Below are positions 7,658 to 14,503 of a stretch of DNA of 16,116 nucleotides, piece by piece (within the stretch, counting starts at the first letter, position 1; every line of letters starts with the position of its first letter). Under the pieces are notes generated by a model. That model had not been told where the DNA came from, did no database searches, and saw only the letters and a program-made list of their open reading frames with translations. The translations under genes were made by a program, and so were the position numbers. Source of the stretch: Gammaproteobacteria bacterium (lineage in GTDB: Bacteria; Pseudomonadota; Gammaproteobacteria; Acidiferrobacterales; SZUA-150); contig JAOUNW010000032.1 in NCBI GenBank assembly GCA_029880755.1, positions 1 through 16,116 of the forward strand, written 5' to 3'.

Positions 7658-9256
7658 TCAGGAGATCTTGGCCTCAAGTCGTTCTCGGGTTTTACGCAGC
7701 TTCGCCAGGGGCGGGCATTTTCGATTATTGAAATAGGTCACTTGGCAGTCCAGGCAATAGTGACACTCATTCTTGTTAATTTCGCCGGTGGGCGATATGG
7801 CACGAACCTCGCATTCGTTAGCGCAAACCTGACAGGGTTTACCGCACTCATTTCTACGCCTTACCCAATTAAACAATCGGTTTTGTGCCGGGATCACCAG
7901 CGCTGCGCCAAGCGGGCATAGATACTTACAAAAGAATTTCCGATTCACGATAGATATCGCCATAAGCACGACAGCATAAACGACAAAAGGGGCTTCACGA
8001 TTAAATCGAAGCAGGAAGACGGTCTTAAAGGGTTCAATTTCTGCTATGTATTCCGCCTGGCTGACTGATTGAAGCGAGATGCCAAACAGCATAATAAGGA
8101 TCACATATTTCAGCGCCCACAGACGCTCATGCACCATATCCGGAAACTCCCATTGCTTGACTTTAAAGTGGCGGGCAACCACGTTAATCAGTTCCTGAAG
8201 AGCTCCGAACGGGCATAGCCAGCCGCAATAAATTCCCCGACCCCAAAGGATCAGAGTAAAGGCGACGAATGCCCAAAGAATAAACATCAACGGGTCCAGC
8301 GCAAAAGTCTCCCAATGAAATTCATGAATTATGGCATTGACAAAAGTCAGAACGTTTACAATGGACAGTTGTGCCAGGGAGTACCAACCTATAAAAAACA
8401 CGGTGTAAATCAAAAATGAGTGGCGCACCCACTCGTAAACACGAGACCGGCGTACCAACCAGTCCTGAAATAATAGGATAGTAGTAAGAAATACCAAACT
8501 TATAACTAGCACCACAATCTGAAACTTCTTTTCTTTCCAGATAATCACCCACATGGGCTCGCGTTGATTATCTTCATTTTCCAGTAGCAATAATTTCGGT
8601 TTTTTGGTCTCTATGGACTTGCTAATTTTTCTGGGTTCCGCCTTTGCCGGCTTGGCTGCCTTAGGTTTCTGCTCTATGGGTTTTCCTGCCGCTGTAATTC
8701 CGCGAGAATCAGCAACCTTGCGCGCCGATTCGATTATCGTTGCATTAGCCACCATAACTGTAATCGATGCTCCAGAGATAGTGTCAATGGCAACATTGCC
8801 AGGACGCGACTCACCCCCTACCCGCACACGATCAAAAATACTGACGTTACGATATTGGGCAATAAAATCGCGCAATTGCTGCTCACTGACCCCTGCCAAC
8901 AAAATCGGTTCATGATGTTCCAGGATACGGGTTTCCAGCAGGCGTCCTCGCAGATCAAGACCAATCAGAATATTAATCGGTTGGCCGGAATAAGCGGGAA
9001 TAGGGAAAACATCATTGGTAGCAAACAAATAGCCAAGTTTTTCGGACTTCTGGAATACCGGTATCGCCAATGGATCGCCCGAGGGCGGACCGACACGATC
9101 CGCCTCGATAAAGATTTCTTTGGCACGATCAAGCCAGTCATCTTCATGTTTATCTTCGTCGGCCCAAAGAACTCCAGTACCCAGAAACAAAAGAGTAGAA
9201 ATCAAAAGTCCAATTAAATTATGCGGCCGATATATGGTGAAGATACGTGATGTCAA
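7658..9256 (-). CDS. nirI: NosR/NirI-type flavo-iron-sulfur membrane protein
   Basis: Members of this family are membrane proteins that pass electrons between the quinone pool and the periplasm, and in Paracoccus NirI is needed for nirS expression. The 532-residue product has a signal-like hydrophobic segment and a periplasmic FMN-binding domain with a DTISGASIT flavin-attachment-type motif (about 158 to 166). A Lys/Pro/Ala-rich linker (about 185 to 227) and several membrane helices follow. Two CGWLCP / CKYLCP motifs (about 344 and 443) and a terminal double cluster motif (CGKPCQVCANEC, then CHYCLDC) complete it. The frame extends to an ATG at 9340, but that overlaps an FNR box. A TTG at 9256 with GGCAAGG seven bases upstream gives a proper signal peptide and is my choice. 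Position next to nirS favours NirI over NosR. It is shorter than NosR proteins of around 700 residues. Confidence 0.88.
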   Translation of the reverse strand: MTSRIFTIYRPHNLIGLLISTLLFLGTGVLWADEDKHEDDWLDRAKEIFIEADRVGPPSGDPLAIPVFQKSEKLGYLFATNDVFPIPAYSGQPINILIGLDLRGRLLETRILEHHEPILLAGVSEQQLRDFIAQYRNVSIFDRVRVGGESRPGNVAIDTISGASITVMVANATIIESARKVADSRGITAAGKPIEQKPKAAKPAKAEPRKISKSIETKKPKLLLLENEDNQREPMWVIIWKEKKFQIVVLVISLVFLTTILLFQDWLVRRSRVYEWVRHSFLIYTVFFIGWYSLAQLSIVNVLTFVNAIIHEFHWETFALDPLMFILWAFVAFTLILWGRGIYCGWLCPFGALQELINVVARHFKVKQWEFPDMVHERLWALKYVILIMLFGISLQSVSQAEYIAEIEPFKTVFLLRFNREAPFVVYAVVLMAISIVNRKFFCKYLCPLGAALVIPAQNRLFNWVRRRNECGKPCQVCANECEVRAISPTGEINKNECHYCLDCQVTYFNNRKCPPLAKLRKTRERLEAKIS

Positions 9257-9304
9257 CGATAAACCTTGCCTTGTCAGCGAAAAATAGGGCTCTTTTTCAG
9301 CCCG

Positions 9305-9353
9305 TCGATGAATTTGACGATAACAGACCGCCCCTGCCATTGATATAGATCAA
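9305..9353 (-). promoter_or_regulatory. FNR/ANR/Dnr-dependent promoter of nirI (box shared with divergent small gene)
   Basis: The perfect palindrome TTGATATAGATCAA (9340 to 9353) matches TTGAT-N4-ATCAA. If centred at about -41.5 for the minus strand, transcription would start near 9305, with TCAAAT at 9317 to 9312 as a weak -10. The start site then falls before the TTG chosen for nirI and rules out the ATG at 9340. The same box is about 93 bases before the start codon of the plus-strand gene at 9446 and could act on it too. Confidence 0.8.
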
Positions 9354-9402
9354 TTATAGACCGCCTCATTTTATCTAGGCTGCTACTCTGGGTGAAATTC
9401 GG

Positions 9403-9408
9403 TATGAT
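9403..9408 (+). promoter_or_regulatory. Possible -10 element for the plus-strand small gene
   Basis: TATGAT on the plus strand is five of six to TATAAT and would start transcription near 9414, about 32 bases before the TTG start of the small membrane protein gene. No good -35 is seen at the normal distance. The FNR box would be centred near -67, within the range used by class I FNR sites, so activator dependence is possible but unproven. Confidence 0.35.
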
Positions 9409-9433
9409 TCCTTGTCTGCAATACGCCTGTATT

Positions 9434-9438
9434 AGGAG
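9434..9438 (+). promoter_or_regulatory. Ribosome binding site deciding a TTG start
   Basis: AGGAG is followed seven bases later by TTG at 9446. This near-ideal Shine-Dalgarno sequence is the main evidence that the 62-codon plus-strand frame is a real gene with a TTG start. Confidence 0.75.
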
Positions 9439-9445
9439 TGAATAA

Positions 9446-9634
9446 TTGGAAATCTTATGGTTCACCGCCACTGGTATCGTACTTTACGTAGTTTCTGATG
9501 CCATTTTACGAAAAATCGAAGACATCAAGGGAAAAACCCTGGCAAACCGTAGCATAATATTTTTTGCTATCTTTTTGCCGCTAACTCTAATCAGTTTCCA
9601 GTTAATTCAGTATCTTTTGAGTAGCAGTCAATAG
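9446..9634 (+). CDS. Small two-helix membrane protein of unknown function
   Basis: A 62-residue protein that I do not recognise. It has two hydrophobic segments, about residues 3 to 19 (WFTATGIVLYVVSDAIL) and about 38 to 58 (IIFFAIFLPLTLISFQLIQYL). A charged loop (RKIEDIKGKTLANR) joins them, so it looks like a helical hairpin in the inner membrane. It is the only gene here on the plus strand. AGGAG lies seven bases before the TTG start. It is read divergently from nirI, sharing the FNR-box region, and ends 10 bases before the convergent end of the divergent heme-copper oxidase gene. Its position suggests expression under denitrifying conditions and possibly a role as an accessory to a respiratory membrane complex; both are inferences. 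The frame is short, but the ribosome site and the membrane-protein pattern make chance unlikely. Confidence 0.68.
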   Translation: MEILWFTATGIVLYVVSDAILRKIEDIKGKTLANRSIIFFAIFLPLTLISFQLIQYLLSSSQ

Positions 9635-9644
9635 CGCCTGGGCA

Positions 9645-11009
9645 TTACGTTTTCTTTGGCGCCAGCATGGCCTCCAATACAATAAATACAAATATCACGC
9701 CACCGATAATCGCAATCAGACCACCCAGACCCATAATTCCCATGGCGATTTGCTTTTCCAGACCATCAAGCACCTGGGCTGTACCCGCCACTTTTCTTTG
9801 AACGCCATACCCTCCTGACCACACAAGGCCAGACACATGCAATAACTGGCCGCCGCCGTAGAGATAAGGCTGCAGGTAGGCCATCCTTAATCGTGGATGG
9901 GAATAACCCAATTGAGGCAATAACACATAGGTCAAACCCATTAACGCCAGCGTTACCCCGACAATAGATCCATGATAATGTGCCGGTATTGTGACATTGG
10001 TGCCTTGGATAAAAAATCCGATAAGCCCCCCAACACCAAACAGAATCATGGACGAGATCAATGCCGAACGATAAGGGCGATTGGCCTCCTGTGCTTTCTG
10101 CGAAATCAACAAACCATAGAATACCGCCAGCCCCAACGGTAAGCTTGCAAGACTGCCACCATAACGCATAAGCCAGGTAAACAGTTTGATGTGCTCCACC
10201 GACGTCACGCTATAGGAGTAATAAATTAATGGCGTCAGGAATACTGCAAACAGACCAATGGCAAAAAAAATGAGGGTCACCCGCGGGGTCAATGGCAAAT
10301 TCACATTCGACGCAGACGCCAACCATAACCATGCAACCAGCAGCAAAAGCGTATAGGTAAACTGGAGCACATGACCACCACCCCAAAACAGCAATTCAAA
10401 ATAGGCCCTGCCTTCAACAAAATCAGGGATCATAAAATAGGTCCAGGCAAAGGCGACAATAGCCATGACTGCAGATACCGCGGTGGTATTCAAACCGAAA
10501 CGTAAGGCGCCAGTACCGGACATAGCCTGACCCACCAGGGGGATTGCACTCATACTGCGCCAGACCAGCAGGAACATGCCTGAGGCAAAGATAAGGAGAC
10601 CTACATAAAATATCGGGTGCTGAAGAACCGGGATGTAATTGCTCATCAGCGCATTACCAGCACCCAGGAACGGCGCCAGCGAAATAATTAGCGTACCCAG
10701 CGCACTAAGCGCCAATGCAGCCCAGCCTAATAAGATAAAACGAGGCGTTGAATTCAAACTCCACAATACTCCCGCAAAAGCCAGAAACCATACCAGCACT
10801 GACAAGTCCACATGCACCACTAATGCGGTATGAAAAAAATTGACCCAGGGAATCAGCTCATGCACATGAGGCGTACGCGACAACACCAGAAGAATGGAAA
10901 ATACGCCTGAACCTAGTAGCGCCAACAAACCGAGCCATAGCCAGGCCCTGACCAGGGCTTTGCGTTTATCATCCGGTACGGGGATAGTAAAATCGTTTGC
11001 GGGTATCAC
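9645..11009 (-). CDS. Divergent heme-copper oxidase superfamily subunit I, cbb3/NorB-like; candidate NO reductase
   Basis: A 454-residue protein with about 12 membrane helices, related to CcoN and NorB. His60 in FFHTALVVH fits the first low-spin heme ligand. His344 and His346 in PAHYHGSIVG fit the high-spin and second low-spin heme ligands. His213 in WGGGHVLQF fits the first ligand of the active-site metal. Where oxidases and NorB have a His-His pair, this protein has Glu272-His273 (SVEHIKLF). Four residues after His213 there is Phe, not the Tyr of oxidases or the Glu of NorB. That argues against normal oxygen reduction and for a NO reductase-like or other role; the exact family is not settled. 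The start is GTG at 11009, with a stop just upstream in frame and no clear ribosome site. It is the last gene of its block, and no NorC or CcoO partner is seen. Confidence 0.75.
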   Translation of the reverse strand: MIPANDFTIPVPDDKRKALVRAWLWLGLLALLGSGVFSILLVLSRTPHVHELIPWVNFFHTALVVHVDLSVLVWFLAFAGVLWSLNSTPRFILLGWAALALSALGTLIISLAPFLGAGNALMSNYIPVLQHPIFYVGLLIFASGMFLLVWRSMSAIPLVGQAMSGTGALRFGLNTTAVSAVMAIVAFAWTYFMIPDFVEGRAYFELLFWGGGHVLQFTYTLLLLVAWLWLASASNVNLPLTPRVTLIFFAIGLFAVFLTPLIYYSYSVTSVEHIKLFTWLMRYGGSLASLPLGLAVFYGLLISQKAQEANRPYRSALISSMILFGVGGLIGFFIQGTNVTIPAHYHGSIVGVTLALMGLTYVLLPQLGYSHPRLRMAYLQPYLYGGGQLLHVSGLVWSGGYGVQRKVAGTAQVLDGLEKQIAMGIMGLGGLIAIIGGVIFVFIVLEAMLAPKKT

Positions 11010-11050
11010 GATATTTTAGGGATTGGGTCTAACATTAGTACACTAGATTA

Positions 11051-11554
11051 CTAAATAGCGACAAACTTACCAAGCAAATTGTCAAAATGAATCACCATCA
11101 CCTGCGATGGCGCTAATGTTAGCGTTTGCTCAAAATGATAATCATATCCTTCAGTATTGACGTCATCCTTCATGCGAACCTGAACACGGTGCTCGCCGGC
11201 CTTAATGTTAAAACGCCGGTAAGCTGTCGCCTCTCCATCACGCGTTAAACCGAACGGCAATAACGTTTCCTTATAAATCTCTTTACCATCGACTATCATC
11301 TCCAGCTTAATAGGTGAACGTTCTCTGGGACAATCCATGGACACACGCATATTTGGCGGCAACTTCGCCATCTCCTCTTCACTACGCTGTCTACATTTTT
11401 CTTTTAATTTCCCCGAATGATTCATTGTCAGTTTGATAGTCGCCTGGTCCGCAGTGGTATGAGAGTAAGTAGGATAGTTGGATAACACCCCCAAAAATCC
11501 GGCAAAAAACAGATAGGCGATAATCTGTCCAATAAAGTTGCGTTTTTCCGTCAT
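11051..11554 (-). CDS. Membrane-anchored periplasmic protein of unknown function
   Basis: I do not recognise this 167-residue protein. It has one N-terminal hydrophobic helix (about 8 to 26), which could be an uncleaved anchor. A polar, beta-rich domain follows, with two cysteines (Cys54 and Cys75) that could bind metal or form a disulfide. A later segment (FNIKAGEHRVQVRMKDD) is typical of a beta-sandwich or PEGA-like fold, and a hydrophobic strand closes the protein. The ATG at 11554 has AGG at seven bases and follows the hemerythrin gene by 8 bases. It precedes the divergent heme-copper oxidase gene by 41 bases, so it is co-transcribed and may be an assembly factor or accessory subunit of that enzyme. 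This role is inferred from position alone. Confidence 0.7.
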   Translation of the reverse strand: MTEKRNFIGQIIAYLFFAGFLGVLSNYPTYSHTTADQATIKLTMNHSGKLKEKCRQRSEEEMAKLPPNMRVSMDCPRERSPIKLEMIVDGKEIYKETLLPFGLTRDGEATAYRRFNIKAGEHRVQVRMKDDVNTEGYDYHFEQTLTLAPSQVMVIHFDNLLGKFVAI

Positions 11555-11562
11555 AGTATTAC

Positions 11563-11958
11563 CTAAAGGCCCAACTTTCCGTGCAGACGCGCATCGTGTT
11601 TTTTGAAATGGCCCGTAAACCAGGCAGCCAAGTGGTCAGCCAGCTCCTTCTCATTAAAATAGCCCTGATTTTCATAGACATCCATCATATCGCGTATATC
11701 ATCCAGAAGGCGCTCGTGATCTTCCTTATGCTCGGCAATCTGATCATATTTATGGTTGCGCATAACCTTTTCTTCCAAAGCGAAATGGGATGATATTTTT
11801 GCAAAGATTTCGCCAAGAAAATCATCAACTCTGAAGCCTGAATCTTTTTCCTGGAAATTTCTGAAGCCATCATTAATAAGCTTCACAAGCTCTCTGTGTT
11901 CATGGTCGACCGAGGGCACGCCTACAGAAAACTCATCTTTCCACTCAATCAGTGTCAT
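11563..11958 (-). CDS. Bacteriohemerythrin
   Basis: A 131-residue single-domain hemerythrin that binds a non-heme di-iron site and, in this family, oxygen or NO. The ligand pattern is complete: His in DHEHREL (His19/21), His58 and Glu62 in HFALEEKVM, His77 and His81 in HKEDHERL, and His117 and Asp122 in HFKKHD. The frame can be extended ten codons, but the ATG at 11958 has GGGAGGG seven bases upstream and gives the usual MTLIEWKDEF start. It overlaps the end of the cytochrome b/ferredoxin gene by 14 bases, which indicates translational coupling. No signal peptide is present, so it acts in the cytoplasm. Its place among respiratory membrane genes suggests NO or oxygen scavenging, delivery or sensing during denitrification (inference). 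Confidence 0.93.
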   Translation of the reverse strand: MTLIEWKDEFSVGVPSVDHEHRELVKLINDGFRNFQEKDSGFRVDDFLGEIFAKISSHFALEEKVMRNHKYDQIAEHKEDHERLLDDIRDMMDVYENQGYFNEKELADHLAAWFTGHFKKHDARLHGKLGL

Positions 11959-13522
11959 GGATATTCCCTCCCGTTTCGGAAGATACAAAAGACAAAGACT
12001 GTTTCATCGAAGCATAATCGTCTCTCATGGGACCTACATCCCGTAATCGGGAACGGAACTGCTTGATCTCTTGTTGTACCCTGCCACCATTTACAGCGCT
12101 GGTCCATAAGCGGGCGACACGCTCTCTCGGTACACGTTTACGTAATTGTGGATCACGTTTGCCTTCTATACGCTCCTCTGTCCATTGACTGCCATACCGG
12201 TGATAGCAGTTTGCGGTTTCACAACCGGTAAGAAACACACCGTCAGCAAGCCTTTTTGAAATCACAAAATCAATAAAGGACGGGGGCAACATGGCGATAC
12301 AAGGCAATGGCACAACAGCAACACCTGGTTGGCGAGCGAGTTTATCCTTCCCACATTCACTGCAGGCGAACGCCATCACCCGATCAGTGCCGGACAGCGT
12401 CTCACTCGCCTGCAACACTTCATTCCTCAGATTCTTTAAAGGAAATTCAGCCAATTCGATTCCGGCTACCAACTGTGTCTGTCGCCGAAACGGCGTCGCC
12501 GTGGGACAGGCACCGACGCAGATACCACAGCCAACACAAAGATTGGTCCTTACTACCGCCTCATGAGAAAACGACATACCATCGGTTCGAGGCTGCATAG
12601 TAACGGCATCGTAGGGACAATCAATGAAACATCTCTCGCAACCATTGCAGTTCTCAAGATTAACCGTGGCGATAGAGTACTTTCCTTTTGGCAATATCCA
12701 GGGAACCACAGCAATCAGCAATGTAATAAAGCCAACCAGTCCCCATAAATCTCCAGGCGAAACCGTATCCAATAATGGATACAGATTTAGAAAAAACCAG
12801 TCCAACTGAACATCGGTAACTGCCCTGTCCAGGTTCGCCGGCGCCTGGCTCACCGCCGGCTTGGCAATGGACAGTATTATCAACGCTGCCAGGGTACCTA
12901 ATGCCAGACCTCTGGGCGGGTTACTTTTCGCTTTGGCCATACGCTGTATATGTACCCACATCATCAGTAGCAAAGTCAGAGGTATGCCAATATGGAGAAA
13001 TGCCAACAACGAGAAAAAACGATCGCTAAGACTGGCTTCATTCAAAAAGTTCTGCGCCATGGGAGCACTAAAAAAAGGTAACCAGTCAAACCATTCTGCG
13101 GTAAGAATCGCGATATATTGCGCCAACTGATCCCACACCAACCAGTAGCCGTTAATACCCGAGGCAAACACCAGCCATAATAAAGGCACACCTGTAAGCC
13201 AGGAAAACCATCGCGCACCACGAAACCGGCCCATCAGAAATTCGCGAAAAAGATGGATAGTCATGGTCACTACCATGGCATCCGAGGCATAGCGATGCAG
13301 ACCTCTTATAATCCCTCCAATATAAAAATGATTATTGGTAATTGATTCGACTGAGGTATAGGCACTGGTAATACTTGTATCGAAAAAGGCATACAAGTAG
13401 ACACCGCTGGCGGCCACAATCCAGAAAAAGAAAAATGACAGGGCGCCGAGGTTGTAAAAGGGGTTCCAGGACTCTCCAAAGGCGGTGCTGAATCTGGATT
13501 CAACTACCTCAAACAGCTTCAT
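11945..13522 (-). CDS. Fused cytochrome b / 2[4Fe-4S] ferredoxin / MvhD-like protein
   Basis: An unusual three-part fusion of 525 residues (numbering below is for the frame from the TTG at 13552; subtract 10 for the preferred ATG at 13522). The N-terminal half is a cytochrome b of the bc1/b6f type with two bis-His heme pairs, His86/His100 and His187/His201, each 14 residues apart. Two 4Fe-4S motifs follow, CNGCERCFIDCP (302 to 313) and CVGCGICVGACP (339 to 350). The last part resembles the MvhD/VhuD iron-sulfur subunit of F420-reducing hydrogenase/heterodisulfide reductase systems, with ACSEC (397, 400), PCIAM (418) and GCETANC (444, 449). It could move electrons between quinol and a cytoplasmic or membrane partner. 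The gene follows the SCO gene and overlaps the hemerythrin gene. No Rieske or cytochrome c1 gene is seen. Confidence 0.88.
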   Translation of the reverse strand: MKLFEVVESRFSTAFGESWNPFYNLGALSFFFFWIVAASGVYLYAFFDTSITSAYTSVESITNNHFYIGGIIRGLHRYASDAMVVTMTIHLFREFLMGRFRGARWFSWLTGVPLLWLVFASGINGYWLVWDQLAQYIAILTAEWFDWLPFFSAPMAQNFLNEASLSDRFFSLLAFLHIGIPLTLLLMMWVHIQRMAKAKSNPPRGLALGTLAALIILSIAKPAVSQAPANLDRAVTDVQLDWFFLNLYPLLDTVSPGDLWGLVGFITLLIAVVPWILPKGKYSIATVNLENCNGCERCFIDCPYDAVTMQPRTDGMSFSHEAVVRTNLCVGCGICVGACPTATPFRRQTQLVAGIELAEFPLKNLRNEVLQASETLSGTDRVMAFACSECGKDKLARQPGVAVVPLPCIAMLPPSFIDFVISKRLADGVFLTGCETANCYHRYGSQWTEERIEGKRDPQLRKRVPRERVARLWTSAVNGGRVQQEIKQFRSRLRDVGPMRDDYASMKQSLSFVSSETGGNIHDTD

Positions 13523-13622
13523 ACCCAGTTTCTGTGTCGATCGAATTATCAAAGTAGCGCTCTACGAGAATGCGGTAGGTGGGATATTACGCCAATCGAT
13601 GTGCTCAGGCGTCTGACGTACA

Positions 13623-14441
13623 TCAAGAAAACCCTGATTTTTGTCGGAGCCATTGGCGAACCACTAGATACAACACCGCCACCAGGGTGCTAAGACCAAT
13701 GGCCATGCCCACAAAAATTGAGTAGTCAATACGATAACGGTCATTGGCGGGGTCGTAGACCGTGCAAAACAAACGGATTTTGTTACCAATATGAGTAATC
13801 AAAGGAGTACTCTCACTTGTTCCGAACACCAGTGCCTTCAACGGCTCCACAAGCGACGGCGTAGCGAAATTCATATCATAAACCTGATGGTAAACTGTCC
13901 CTTTGGCGTCCACGATAGTTGCCTGGATCAGATGATCAAAACCATTGGGTGATGGGTAAAACAGGAACCCAAGATCCTTCGCTAAATCCGTGATAGTGTC
14001 TTTGTTGGCGCTGACGAAAAGCCAGCCAGGAACATCAACGCTTTGCTGTGCGGCAAAGATGCGCATAGCCTCCGGGGTATCATTTTGTGTATCAAAACCC
14101 AGCGTTATGACGGTAAAACTGTCCTGGCCTAACACTGCCTTGGCCTTTCTCACCACCTTGGCCAGGTGCTGGGTTGTTGTCGGACAAATGTGGTAACAGC
14201 TGGTGTAAATCAAACTGAAGACAATGGGCTTGCCGTTATAATCTGAAACGCGCACTGCCGTTCCATCCGGCTGAGTGAGTGAATAGTCTCTTATGGTTTT
14301 ACCGATCACTCCCTGACTGAAAGCCAGGGCCTCCTGTTCGTTAAAACTCTTGGGTCCGACAGTCGATCCACTATCAGCAGCAGCGGGTAAGATCGCGCTT
14401 ATTATTAAAAAAAATGGAAAGATCAATAAACAACGAGACAT
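13623..14441 (-). CDS. SCO1/SenC-type copper chaperone with C-terminal membrane anchor
   Basis: A thioredoxin-fold protein that delivers copper to heme-copper enzymes or keeps their cysteines reduced. The copper site is visible: a CYHIC motif in the strand IVFSLIYTSC and a distal His in FDHLIQ (Cys100, Cys104 and His188 in the longest frame; Cys82, Cys86, His170 from the ATG used here). The longest frame starts at a TTG at 14495. I prefer the ATG at 14441, since it opens a classic signal peptide (MSRCLLIFPFFLIISAILPA then Ala-Ala). A C-terminal helix (about residues 240 to 262) anchors it in the membrane after an extension with an extra Cys. It lies between cyoE and the cytochrome b fusion gene, which fits maturation of the CuA site of the B-type enzyme upstream. 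Confidence 0.9.
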   Translation of the reverse strand: MSRCLLIFPFFLIISAILPAAADSGSTVGPKSFNEQEALAFSQGVIGKTIRDYSLTQPDGTAVRVSDYNGKPIVFSLIYTSCYHICPTTTQHLAKVVRKAKAVLGQDSFTVITLGFDTQNDTPEAMRIFAAQQSVDVPGWLFVSANKDTITDLAKDLGFLFYPSPNGFDHLIQATIVDAKGTVYHQVYDMNFATPSLVEPLKALVFGTSESTPLITHIGNKIRLFCTVYDPANDRYRIDYSIFVGMAIGLSTLVAVLYLVVRQWLRQKSGFS

Positions 14442-14503
14442 CGAGGTGCATAGCAACCGGTTACGGGCAATAAGCGCCACTGGGGACCCCTGCAATAAAT
14501 GAG

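Noticed and set aside
9633..9663. GC-rich inverted repeat between the convergent small gene and heme-copper gene as a bidirectional terminator
   Set aside because: Only about five pairs with a 19-nt loop, and one arm lies within the coding end of the heme-copper gene.
9645..11009. Canonical norB or ccoN
   Set aside because: The NorB Glu after the first metal-ligand His and the His-His pair are missing, and no norC or ccoO/ccoP gene is adjacent, so neither symbol is justified.
13561..13660. A protein-like open stretch of about 33 codons in the +1 frame across the end of the SCO gene (contains LDVRQTPEHIDWRNIPP)
   Set aside because: It has no start codon after its upstream stop, and the SCO frame already ends in a plausible basic tail after its membrane helix. 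A frameshifted SCO tail is conceivable, but 33 open codons are not significant alone.
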